Counted from the first letter of the stretch, positions 1 to 9,655 are shown. The stretch: DNA of 12,582 nucleotides from Hyphomicrobiales bacterium (GCA_017849395.1 JAFIHO010000119.1:1-12582), one strand, 5' to 3'. Numbers and translations: made by a program. Notes: generated by a model not told the origin, from the sequence alone.

Positions 1-1
1 C

Positions 2-217
2 ATGCAGCATACGCTCTCGGAATTAGAAGCATTCGACGCAATGCGAGCGTTTCTGGATGCCTACTGGCGGCGCGGGCTTTGTGAGTCCGAAGACCTTAGG
101 CAATTGCTCACCAACATCACTCGCGAGATGTGGGCAAACGGACAGCCGAACGACCCAGCCCAATGGAATGACTGGCTGGAGGCAATAAAAGCCTCAAAAA
201 CACCTGTTGCCACATAA
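2..217 (+). CDS. Small hypothetical protein, possibly 5'-truncated by the window edge
   Basis: A 71-residue reading frame opens at the second base of the window and ends with TAA. Because nothing upstream is visible, the true start and ribosome binding site cannot be judged; the ATG at position 2 may be internal. The product is soluble, acidic and rich in tryptophan and leucine (AYWRRG, EMWANG, WNDWLEAI), with no signal peptide or membrane segment. The pattern of an N-terminal amphipathic helix and a C-terminal PxDPxxWxDWLEAI-like motif reminds me of small standalone hypothetical proteins, some of which sit beside toxins as possible immunity proteins. That resemblance is from memory and weak. 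Its base composition is less GC-rich than the mla and met genes. I do not recognise a function. Confidence 0.5.
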   Translation: MQHTLSELEAFDAMRAFLDAYWRRGLCESEDLRQLLTNITREMWANGQPNDPAQWNDWLEAIKASKTPVAT

Positions 218-237
218 CGGAACGCTCGTTATTCCGT
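214..237. repeat. Short imperfect inverted repeat after the first gene
   Basis: ACGG (217-220) pairs with CCGT (234-237) and AACG (221-224) pairs with CGTT (227-230), with three bulged bases between. It begins within the TAA stop. There is no T-run after it, so a Rho-independent terminator is not well supported, although the position right after a stop would suit one. Confidence 0.25.
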
Positions 238-314
238 CGTCATAAGTCTTTGGCCGGACTCAGGTTTTTCCCTACCTGTCTTGAGGGGGCAAACCCGTCG
301 TGCCAAACAGAAAT

Positions 315-361
315 CAAGCGCTGGTGGTTTTCGAACTTATCCTCCCACCAGCTTGCGCTTG
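315..361 (-). terminator. Likely terminator of the mlaA-mlaC unit
   Basis: CAAGCGC (315-321) and TGGTGG (322-327) pair with GCGCTTG (355-361) and CCACCA (345-350). This gives a 13-bp stem with a four-base bulge (351-354) and a 17-base loop. Read on the minus strand, the hairpin is followed by ATTTCTGTTT, a T-rich but interrupted tail, and it lies about 90 bases beyond the mlaC stop. On the plus strand no T-run follows, so I assign it to the minus strand. The loop is long and the tail imperfect, so termination efficiency may be modest. Confidence 0.4.
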
Positions 362-396
362 AAAGCCTCCGCGCCCGCCGGTTCAGCATTGCTCAT

Positions 397-422
397 GGTG
401 GACAAGCAAACGCCTGTCCACC
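397..422. repeat. Perfect 8-bp inverted repeat between mlaC and its terminator
   Basis: GGTGGACA (397-404) and TGTCCACC (415-422) are perfect complements. Two further pairs inside (G406-C413, C407-G412) flank an A-C mismatch. It sits 27 bases past the mlaC stop on the minus strand and has no T-run. It could be a 3'-end RNA structure for the mla message or a repeat unit. Confidence 0.4.
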
Positions 423-448
423 CCGCCGCGCATGTTGGAAGCTGCGCC

Positions 449-1087
449 TTACGAGCGATACTGCTTCGCCAGGTCGCTCAGATGCTTGATGAGCGTGGGG
501 ATGGAGCCATTGTTCTGGCCCAGGAAGGCGGTGAATTGATCGCGTTCTTCCAGCGCGATCCAGATGCCCGCCACCGCGAAATCCACCACCACCGGCTTGC
601 CGCCATCGGTGCGCACGCGGAAATCCACTTCCAGCGGCGGCTGGCCGCTCTTGTCGGTGGGATCGATCAGCGACGTGACGACGATGAAATCGCCCGGCGC
701 GCGCTCGGTCGATCCGGTCACCTTCAGCGTCTGGCCGGAATAGCGCGCGAAATAGGACTGGTACACCGCCGTGGCATAATTCTGGAACGCCGCCGCGAAG
801 GCATCCAGATCCGCCGGGCTGGCGCTGCGGCGATACTGGCCCAGGGTGAACAGCGCGATGCGCTTCATGTCGGTCAGCGCCATCAGGAAGCTTTCGAACT
901 GGGCGCGCTTCTGCTCGGTCGGCAGCGCCTTGTTGTTCAGGATCGCCAGACCCTTCTGGATGTTGTCCGCAACATAGGTCTCGGCCTGGTTCGCGGCGAG
1001 CGCGGGCGTCGCCGCCAGCGGCGACAGCAGCGCAAGGGCCAGGACGGTGCGGCGGGCGGGCTTCAGGTCGGCAATCTTTGAGCGCAT
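449..1087 (-). CDS. mlaC: MlaC-type periplasmic phospholipid-binding protein
   Basis: This 212-residue protein fits the MlaC/Ttg2D family, soluble periplasmic carriers that shuttle phospholipid between the outer-membrane MlaA complex and the inner-membrane MlaFEDB transporter. The first about 31 residues form a clear signal peptide: basic residues, a leucine/alanine core, then ATPALA before the mature AANQAE. Family landmarks are the long N-terminal helix region ending in FMALTDMKRIALFTLGQYRR, the FAAAFQNYATAVYQSYFARYSGQ segment, and the C-terminal sheet with the DGGKPVVVDFAVAGIWIALEERDQF segment, which matches the usual 'w.i.Di.veGvSlv...r.dF' region. The length is normal. The start is the ATG just before the signal peptide, with a weak purine-rich site (GAAAGACGGA) upstream. 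It follows mlaA by 79 bases on the same strand and is probably co-transcribed. The transporter genes mlaD, mlaE and mlaF are not in this window. Confidence 0.8.
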   Translation of the reverse strand: MRSKIADLKPARRTVLALALLSPLAATPALAANQAETYVADNIQKGLAILNNKALPTEQKRAQFESFLMALTDMKRIALFTLGQYRRSASPADLDAFAAAFQNYATAVYQSYFARYSGQTLKVTGSTERAPGDFIVVTSLIDPTDKSGQPPLEVDFRVRTDGGKPVVVDFAVAGIWIALEERDQFTAFLGQNNGSIPTLIKHLSDLAKQYRS

Positions 1088-1166
1088 CGAGTTCCGTCTT
1101 TCGTTCAGGCAAAGGGTTGCGGGTCGCTATGGCAATCTCATGGCAGTCATATAGCGTACATAACGC

Positions 1167-1907
1167 TCAAAAATCGGGAAGATCCGCCTTTTCCTGGCGG
1201 CCGTTGCGAATCTCATTGTTGCGAATCTGGCGGTAAAGCCCCCGCAGCGAGGCATAATAATCAACCGAATTGCGCTGGATACCCTGCAAAGCGTCGAATG
1301 TCTGGGATCGCAGGTCTAGCAGGGTGAAATACTGCCGGGCGCCGATCCACCAGATATGTTGCTTGATGCGGATGAAATTGGTCGGGTCCAGCGCCGCTCC
1401 GACCGCCAGCCCGGTCGCGTCGCGCGGATTGGAAGGTCCGAACAGGGGTAACATGACAAACGGACCTTCCTTCGCCCCCCACACAGCAAAGGTCTGGCCA
1501 TAATCCTCGCCATGGCCCGGTATCTCGAAATGGGTGGTCGCGGGGTCAAAAAAACCGCCCAGCCCGATGGTGGTATTGATCAGGAACCGCCCCGCCGTCT
1601 GCCCGCCCCGCTTCACCTCCCCTTGCAGCATGTCGCCTACAAAGGTCGAAGGCAGGGTCAGATTGGTCAGGAAATTGTGGAATGCCTGCCGCCCGCCTTC
1701 CGGCACCATCTCCCGGTACATGGTCACGGTAGGGACCAGGAACGTCCGGTCCCACATCATGTTGAAGGCGAAGACTTCCCTGTTGGTCGGCTCATAGGGA
1801 TCGTTGTTGGCGATCATGTCGGGCGTGGGCGGGGTGGTCGCGCAGCCGCCGAGCACAAGCCCGCACAGCACCGCAACGGCGGCGATTTTTGCCCTGAAAC
1901 CGATCAT
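1167..1907 (-). CDS. mlaA: MlaA (VacJ) outer-membrane lipoprotein
   Basis: MlaA sits in the inner leaflet of the outer membrane and removes misplaced phospholipids, passing them to MlaC to keep lipid asymmetry. The 246-residue product begins with a lipoprotein signal whose lipobox is LGGC, making Cys22 the lipidated residue. It then shows the family hallmark DPYEPTNREVFAFN (about residues 36-49). Later landmarks are FLTNLTLPSTFVGDMLQGE, TAGRFLINTTIGLGGFFDPA, the GEDYGQTFAVWG segment and FVMLPLFGPSNPRD. The length is typical. The start is the ATG that opens the signal peptide, with AAGG about nine bases upstream in a GC-moderate leader. It is the first gene of a minus-strand pair with mlaC. 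The 119-base spacer separating it from the divergent regulator gene must hold its promoter, but I see no strong -35/-10 pair. Confidence 0.88.
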   Translation of the reverse strand: MIGFRAKIAAVAVLCGLVLGGCATTPPTPDMIANNDPYEPTNREVFAFNMMWDRTFLVPTVTMYREMVPEGGRQAFHNFLTNLTLPSTFVGDMLQGEVKRGGQTAGRFLINTTIGLGGFFDPATTHFEIPGHGEDYGQTFAVWGAKEGPFVMLPLFGPSNPRDATGLAVGAALDPTNFIRIKQHIWWIGARQYFTLLDLRSQTFDALQGIQRNSVDYYASLRGLYRQIRNNEIRNGRQEKADLPDF

Positions 1908-2007
1908 TCCGTTAACCTTGCCGTCCGGCGCGGCCGGGTTTTTCCAGCCTTTCCCTTCTTAAGTCCAGCCGCGTAAACAGAGCCCTTGCGGCGCGCCTTT
2001 TTCTAAT

Positions 2008-2029
2008 CATATAAAGATATGTTTATATG
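2008..2029. promoter_or_regulatory. Palindromic operator overlapping the start of the regulator gene
   Basis: CATATAAA (2008-2015) and TTTATATG (2022-2029) are perfect inverted complements around a 6-base centre, giving a 22-bp AT-rich palindrome in a GC-rich setting. The last three bases of the right arm are the proposed ATG. Size, symmetry and location fit a dimeric ArsR-family winged-helix repressor binding its own promoter. A nested inverted pair (CATAT at 2008-2012, ATATG at 2017-2021) also exists. It could affect both the met operon and, at about 100 bases, divergent mlaA. Autoregulation is inferred, not shown. Confidence 0.65.
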
Positions 2030-3031
2030 TTGAAAGAGAAGATGGACAGGCTGGTTTCCATGCTGCGCGCCGCGGGTGATCCCACCCGCCTCCGGCTGCT
2101 TTTGCTGCTGCGCCAGGCGGAACTCACCGTGAGCGAGCTGATCGAGATTGTGGGCCAAAGCCAGCCCCGCGTGTCCCGGCACCTGAAGCTGCTGGGGGAA
2201 GCGGGCCTGCTGGAACGCTTCAAGGAAGGAAGCTGGGTGTTCTATCGCGCCGCCGACCGGGGCGCGGGGGCGGAACTGGGCGCGGCCATCGCCGCCCTTG
2301 CCGACCCGGCCGCGCTTGAAGCCGATCGTGCGCGGCTGGCGCATGTCCGCGAAGCGCGCGCCGCCACCGCCGCGGCCTATTTCAAGGCCAATGCCGCGGA
2401 ATGGGAACGCATCCGCGCGTTGCATGCGCCCGACAAGGACGTGGAAGCGGCCATCCTGCGCCAGCTCGCCGGACGCAAGATCGAGAATCTGCTGGATGCG
2501 GGCACCGGCACCGGCCGTATGCTGGAATTGCTGGCGCCTCAGGCCCAGCGCGCCGTGGGCCTGGATGTCAGCCCGGACATGCTGGCCATCGCGCGCGACC
2601 GGCTGCTGCGCGGGAATATTCGCCATGCGCAGGTACGACTGGGCGACACCTATCGTCTTCCATTCGCCAATGGCGATGCCGCCCAGGGCTTCGATGTCGT
2701 GCTGTTCCATCAGGTGTTGCATTACCTGGACGATCCTGGCGCGGCGGTGGCGGAAGCCGCGCGCGTCATGGCCCCGGGCGGTACATTGCTGATCGCCGAT
2801 TTCGCGCCGCACGGCCTGGAATTCCTGCGGGACGAATATGCCCATCGCCGCCTCGGCTTCTCGGACCGCGAAGTGGAAGGCTGGTTCGCCGCCGCCGGGC
2901 TGAAGGTCGGCGCAACCGAAACCATCGCGCCGCCGCAGAAGAAAGACGGCGACGACAAACTCACCGTCAAATTGTGGCTGGCGACTGCAAAGTCCGCCGC
3001 CCGGCAACAGACAAAAAGCGAAGCCGCATGA
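2027..3031 (+). CDS. ArsR-family regulator fused to a SAM-dependent methyltransferase domain (SahR-like)
   Basis: This 334-residue two-domain protein carries an ArsR-type winged helix in residues about 8-80: AAGDPTRLRLLLLL, then the recognition region SELIEIVGQSQPRVSRHLKLL and the wing FKEGSWVFYR. A class I methyltransferase follows, with motif I LDAGTGTGRMLELL (156-169), an acidic VGLDVSPDML, FDVVLFHQVLHYLDD, and AARVMAPGGTLLIADF. I see no cysteine in the protein, so thiol-based metal or arsenic sensing is unlikely. Fusions of this kind next to metF/metH are seen in alphaproteobacteria, and SahR regulators of this superfamily respond to S-adenosylhomocysteine. That role is inferred from context. 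The start is uncertain: the ATG at 2027 lies inside the palindrome without a good ribosome site, while ATGs at 2042 and 2060 also precede the first conserved helix. Its TGA overlaps the metF ATG. Confidence 0.85.
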   Translation: MLKEKMDRLVSMLRAAGDPTRLRLLLLLRQAELTVSELIEIVGQSQPRVSRHLKLLGEAGLLERFKEGSWVFYRAADRGAGAELGAAIAALADPAALEADRARLAHVREARAATAAAYFKANAAEWERIRALHAPDKDVEAAILRQLAGRKIENLLDAGTGTGRMLELLAPQAQRAVGLDVSPDMLAIARDRLLRGNIRHAQVRLGDTYRLPFANGDAAQGFDVVLFHQVLHYLDDPGAAVAEAARVMAPGGTLLIADFAPHGLEFLRDEYAHRRLGFSDREVEGWFAAAGLKVGATETIAPPQKKDGDDKLTVKLWLATAKSAARQQTKSEAA

Positions 3032-3908
3032 CCCTGGCACAATTGATTTCCGATTCCCGCCCCATCGCCGTGTCCTTCGAATTCTCCCCGCCCAAGACGG
3101 CGGAGGCGGAGGCGTCGTTATGGAACGCCATTCGCAGGCTGGAGCCGTTGGCCCCCGGCTTTGTGTCCGTCACCTATGGCGCAGGCGGTTCGACCCGCGA
3201 ACGCACCCATGCCACGGTGAAACGCATCGTCGAGGAAACCTCGCTCAAACCCGCAGCGCACCTGACCTGTGTCGGCGCGCCCAGGGGCGAGATCGACGAC
3301 ATCGTGCGCGGCTATTGGGACGCGGGCATCCGCCATATCGTCGCCCTGCGCGGCGACATGCCGAACATGGAAGGGCCCTATCGCCCGCATGCCGATGGCT
3401 ATAAATCCACGCCGGATCTGATCGCGGGCATCCGCAAGATCGCGCCCTTCGATATCAGCGTGTCCTTCTATCCCGAGCGCCATCCGGATTCCCCGTCACA
3501 CGGCCATGACATCGACCTTTTGAGAAAGAAGATGGATGCGGGCGCGACCCGCGCGCTGGGCCAGTTCTGCTTCGATGATGACGCCACGGCGCGCTTCCGC
3601 GATGATGCGGCGGCGGCGGGCGTGGCGATCCCGATCATTCCGGGCATCATGCCCACCACCGCCTTTCGCGGCGTCGAGCGCATGGCGGCCCGTTGCGGCG
3701 CGTCGATCCCCGCCTGGCTGGCCCGCGCCTATGACGGTCTGGACGAAGACGTGGAAAGCCGCCGCATCGTCGCCGCCGCCGTGCTGGCCGATCAGGTTCA
3801 GGCGCTGCGCGCACGCGGCTTCGAACAGTTTCATTTCTATACCCTCAACCAGGCCAACCTGACCTATGCGGCGTGCCGCATCCTGGGCATCAGGCCAAAG
3901 GATTTGTC

Positions 3909-3912
<4 letters not shown>
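3028..3912 (+). CDS. metF: 5,10-methylenetetrahydrofolate reductase
   Basis: MetF is the FAD enzyme that reduces methylene-tetrahydrofolate to 5-methyl-tetrahydrofolate, the methyl donor for the methionine synthase encoded next. The 294-residue product is the size of E. coli MetF. It shows the N-terminal SFEFSPPK with Glu18 at the catalytic glutamate position, VTYGAGGSTRERT, HLTCVG, RHIVALRGDMP, the SVSFYPERHPDS segment, GQFCFDD, and IPIIPGIMP. The C-terminal FEQFHFYTLNQANLTYA matches the family end. The start is the ATG that overlaps the upstream TGA, directly before the conserved region. A longer frame continues upstream but runs through the regulator gene and is not real. Both ends are joined by ATGA overlaps, so translation is probably coupled across regulator, metF and metH. 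Confidence 0.95.
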
Positions 3913-7613
<3,701 letters not shown>

Positions 7614-7619
7614 ACAAAT

Positions 7620-7648
7620 CCTCATCCTGAGCCTGTCGAAGGATGAGG
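7620..7648. repeat. REP-like palindromic repeat between metH and the TerB/J-domain gene
   Basis: CCTCATCCT (7620-7628) and AGGATGAGG (7640-7648) form a perfect 9-bp stem around the loop GAGCCTGTCGA. From memory, the pattern of CTCATCCTGAGC followed by TGTCGAAGGATGAG is a common interspersed intergenic palindrome in sphingomonads and related alphaproteobacteria. It begins six bases after the metH stop and ends 20 bases before the next ATG. It could protect the 3' end of the long met message or reduce read-through. No T-run follows. Confidence 0.7.
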
Positions 7649-7668
7649 GCCGGAAGCTGGAATTCTAG

Positions 7669-8373
7669 ATGTCCATCTGGGGAAAGGTCAGCGGAGCGGG
7701 CGCCGGTTTCCTGGTTGGCGGCCCCATCGGCGCGCTGGTCGGCGCGGTGGCCGGGCATTTCCTGATCGACCAGGATGCCGATCCCGGCGTCACCTTCACC
7801 ATCGCGGTGATCGCGCTGGCAGGCAAGATGGCGCGTGCCGACGGCGTGGTCAGCGATGTGGAGCTGGAAGCCTTCCAGCGCACCTTCCGTGTCCCGCCAC
7901 AGGAGGAAGACAATGTGCGCCGCATCTTCAACCTGGCGCGCCAGGATGTGGCGGGCTACGAGGCCTATGCGGGCCAGATCGCGCGGCTGTTCGTGGACAA
8001 CCCCGCCGTGCTGGAAGACATTCTCGACGGGCTGTTCGAGATCGCCAAGGCGGACGGTGTGCTGCATCCCGGCGAATCCCAGTTTCTGGAGCGTGTGGCG
8101 GAAATCTTCGGCTTCGCGCCCAATGAATTCCGCCGCATCCGCGCCAGCCATTTCGCGCCGGAACTGACCGATCCCTATGTGATCCTGGGCGTCTCCTATG
8201 TGGCGCGCGATGACGAATTGAAACAGACCTATCGCCGCCTGGTGCGCGAGAACCATCCCGACAGCCTGATGGCGCGCGGTGTGCCCCCCGAATTCATCAA
8301 ACTGGCGAATGACAAGCTGGCGGCGATCAACGCGGCATATGAAAAAATCCAGGCCGAACGGGGCCTGAAATGA
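7669..8373 (+). CDS. Membrane-anchored TerB/J-domain protein, DjlA-like co-chaperone
   Basis: The 234-residue protein has the DjlA architecture. A short N-terminus is followed by a glycine/alanine-rich segment (residues about 9-33) that could be one membrane span. A TerB-like all-alpha domain follows (about 42-160), with repeated acidic KMARADGVVSDVELEAF and IAKADGVLHPGESQFL motifs. The C-terminal J domain (about 168-232) holds the HPD triad at 196-198 (VRENHPDSL), needed to stimulate DnaK ATPase. DjlA-type proteins act as DnaK partners at the inner membrane; the client is unknown here. It is somewhat shorter than E. coli DjlA, lacking much of the linker. The ATG at 7669 has a modest GGAAG/TGGAA site upstream, right after the palindromic repeat. 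Its TGA overlaps the ATG of the amidase gene, so the two are likely co-translated. Confidence 0.85.
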   Translation: MSIWGKVSGAGAGFLVGGPIGALVGAVAGHFLIDQDADPGVTFTIAVIALAGKMARADGVVSDVELEAFQRTFRVPPQEEDNVRRIFNLARQDVAGYEAYAGQIARLFVDNPAVLEDILDGLFEIAKADGVLHPGESQFLERVAEIFGFAPNEFRRIRASHFAPELTDPYVILGVSYVARDDELKQTYRRLVRENHPDSLMARGVPPEFIKLANDKLAAINAAYEKIQAERGLK

Positions 8374-9044
8374 GGCGTATCGACCGGCCTTCGCCCAACC
8401 ATGACGATCGCGGCGGCGTGGCCATCGACATGCTGGTACTGCACTACACCGGCATGGCCAGCGGCGAGGCGGCGATTGCGCGCCTCATCGATCCCGCCGC
8501 CAAAGTGTCGGCGCATTACACAATTGATGAGGACGGCACGATCTATGCGATGGTGCCGGAGGATCGCCGCGCCTGGCACGCGGGCGTGTCGCACTGGGCG
8601 GGCGAAACCAACATCAATTCCTGCTCCATCGGCATTGAACTGGTCAATCCGGGGCATGAATTCGGCTATCATTCCTTTCCCGAAGCCCAGATCGCCGCGC
8701 TGACCACGCTCACGCATTCCATTCTGATGCGCCATCCCATTCCGTCCTGGCGCGTGCTGGGTCATTCCGACGTCGCCCCCGCGCGCAAGGAAGATCCCGG
8801 CGAATTGTTTCCCTGGGAAAAACTCGCGCGGGCGGGCATCGGCCTGTGGCCCGACAAGACTGTCAGTACCGCCCCCGTCAATGCGCTTTCCGGCTACGGC
8901 TATGATCCGGACGCGCCACAGGAAAAGGTGATCACGGCCTTCCAGCGCCATTTTCGTCCTCGCAGGCTGACGGGCTTGTGGGACACCGAATGTGCCGGCC
9001 TTCTTGCGGGACTGCTGGCCAAGCGGCCTGCTTCTGCCATATAA
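8370..9044 (+). CDS. N-acetylmuramoyl-L-alanine amidase, AmpD/Amidase_2 family
   Basis: This zinc amidase cleaves the bond between muramic acid and the stem peptide. The 224-residue product has the Amidase_2 fold with zinc ligands His25 (LVLHYTG), His132 (VLGHSDVAP) and Asp142, plus Glu90 (SIGIELVN) and Lys140 at the positions used for catalysis in AmpD. A C-terminal segment (about 170-215), with EKVITAFQRHFRPRRLTGLWD, resembles a small peptidoglycan-binding helical repeat. There is no signal peptide, which favours a cytosolic role in recycling anhydro-muropeptides over an envelope role like that of AmiD. The start is the ATG overlapping the upstream TGA, with GGGG six bases before it. The stop TAA lies inside the apparent -10 element of rnpB. 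I leave the symbol blank because ampD and amiD cannot be told apart safely. Confidence 0.88.
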   Translation: MRRIDRPSPNHDDRGGVAIDMLVLHYTGMASGEAAIARLIDPAAKVSAHYTIDEDGTIYAMVPEDRRAWHAGVSHWAGETNINSCSIGIELVNPGHEFGYHSFPEAQIAALTTLTHSILMRHPIPSWRVLGHSDVAPARKEDPGELFPWEKLARAGIGLWPDKTVSTAPVNALSGYGYDPDAPQEKVITAFQRHFRPRRLTGLWDTECAGLLAGLLAKRPASAI

Positions 9045-9046
9045 GC
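9039..9046 (+). promoter_or_regulatory. Probable -10 element of the rnpB promoter
   Basis: TATAAG (9040-9045) lies seven to eight bases before the inferred 5' end of the RNase P RNA and includes the amidase stop TAA. No good -35 is seen at 16-18 bases; CTGGCC (9015-9020) at 19 bases is the nearest weak candidate. The promoter would then be embedded in the last codons of the amidase gene. Confidence 0.4.
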
Positions 9047-9052
9047 GCCGCA

Positions 9053-9417
9053 TCAGATGGCCGGGTGACCGCGGTCCCCGCGAAAGCGGGGATCGAGGAA
9101 AGTCCGGGCTCCACGGAAAGACGGTGCCGGTTAACGGCCGGCGGGGGCGACCCCAGGGATAGCGCCACAGAAATGACACCGCCTAAGGCCCTAAAGGCCC
9201 GGTAAGGTTGAAATGGTGCGGTAAGAGCGCACCGCGTTCTTGGCAACAAGAACGGCAAGGCAAGCCCCACCGGGAGCAAGACCAAATAGGGACGGCAGGT
9301 GATGTTTTCCGCATCGCCGTCCGGGTCGGTCGCGCGAGGTGGGTGGCGACACCCATCCCAGAGGAATGGTCACCCCTTCAGCAATGAAGGACAGAACCCG
9401 GCTTACAGGCCATCTGA
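9053..9417 (+). ncRNA. rnpB: RNase P RNA, bacterial type A
   Basis: This is the catalytic RNA that matures tRNA 5' ends with the RnpA protein. The ends are set by helix P1: TCAGATGGCC (9053-9062) pairs perfectly with GGCCATCTGA (9408-9417). Next is a P3 hairpin with a GAAA loop (stems 9075-9081 and 9086-9092), then the conserved GAGGAAAGTCCGGGCTCC (9095-9112). Internal landmarks are GGTGCGGTAAGAGCGCACCG around 9214-9233, the GGAGCAAGACCAAATAGGG block around 9272-9290, AGAGGAATGG (9360-9369), and near the 3' end ACAGAACCCGGCTTAC (9391-9406). The P4-forming blocks are therefore intact and the length of about 365 nt is normal. It is read in the same direction as the amidase and begins nine bases after that gene's stop. 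Open frames across this locus are not genes. Confidence 0.96.
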
Positions 9418-9427
9418 TTTTTTATTT
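9408..9427 (+). terminator. rnpB: rnpB terminator: 3' strand of P1 followed by a T-run
   Basis: The 3' arm of P1 ends at 9417 and is followed at once by six Ts, an A and three Ts (9418-9427). The structure fits Rho-independent termination, with P1 or the final hairpin serving as the stem. Confidence 0.6.
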
Positions 9428-9448
9428 CCCCCATCCGTCACAACTCGG

Positions 9449-9463
9449 GTCGGCTCCGCCGAC
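9449..9463. repeat. Hairpin 1 of the cluster after rnpB
   Basis: GTCGGC (9449-9454) and GCCGAC (9458-9463) pair around the triloop TCC. It is the first of four tight inverted repeats in the 230-base gene-free stretch after rnpB. Confidence 0.55.
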
Positions 9464-9483
9464 ACCTCGTTGCGACACCGTGA

Positions 9484-9524
9484 GGCCGCCTTGGCGAAAG
9501 GTCCTTCGGACCTTTCGCGCGGCC
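9484..9524. repeat. Hairpin 2: 17-bp stem with a four-base bulge
   Basis: An outer stem GGCCGC (9484-9489) with GCGGCC (9519-9524) stacks on a perfect 11-bp inner stem GCGAAAGGTCC (9494-9504) with GGACCTTTCGC (9508-9518). The loop is TTC and CTTG (9490-9493) is bulged. This is by far the strongest inverted repeat in the window. No T-run follows on either strand, so it is not a classic terminator. It could be a repeat element, a folded RNA or a protein-binding site. Confidence 0.65.
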
Positions 9525-9527
9525 GAA

Positions 9528-9544
9528 CGCCCGCAAAGCGGGCG
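9528..9544. repeat. Hairpin 3 of the cluster after rnpB
   Basis: CGCCCGC (9528-9534) and GCGGGCG (9538-9544) pair around the triloop AAA, three bases after hairpin 2. Confidence 0.55.
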
Positions 9545-9547
9545 GGG

Positions 9548-9575
9548 CCCCCGCTGTCGCTCCGCTTCGCGGGGG
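9548..9575. repeat. Hairpin 4 of the cluster after rnpB
   Basis: CCCCCGC (9548-9554) and GCGGGGG (9569-9575) pair around a 14-base loop. From memory, GC-rich units ending in CTTCGCGGGGGAAGG resemble interspersed intergenic repeats of alphaproteobacteria, but I cannot confirm copy number. Confidence 0.5.
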
Positions 9576-9655
9576 AAGGAAGCCGACGCTAGTGTCGCGC
9601 CCCCATATTGCTCGCAGTTGATGCAGCTAAACTCTTATCGAAAACTCTTCTGAGG

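Noticed and set aside
281..1081. 266-codon plus-strand frame opposite mlaC
   Set aside because: Low-complexity Arg/Ala/His translation; the minus strand encodes a signal peptide and a typical MlaC.
1967..2002. GC-rich stretch ending in five Ts before the palindrome, considered as a terminator
   Set aside because: GGCGCGCC has no loop, and only a 4-bp stem forms with upstream bases; nothing is transcribed towards it on the plus strand.
2401..3027. Long N-terminal extension of metF
   Set aside because: The frame is open upstream only because of GC bias and overlaps the methyltransferase domain; the conserved MetF sequence starts right at ATG 3028.
2003..3040. 345-codon minus-strand frame opposite the regulator gene
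   Set aside because: Its composition is that of an antisense shadow, and the opposite strand has clear ArsR and methyltransferase motifs.
8932..9285. Minus-strand frame over rnpB with an SIPAFAG-like string
   Set aside because: It covers a clear RNase P RNA; the string is the usual false translation of a GCGAAAGC palindrome.
9339..9653. Plus-strand frames over the rnpB 3' end and the hairpin cluster
   Set aside because: They run through conserved RNA sequence and inverted repeats, and the translations are low-complexity.
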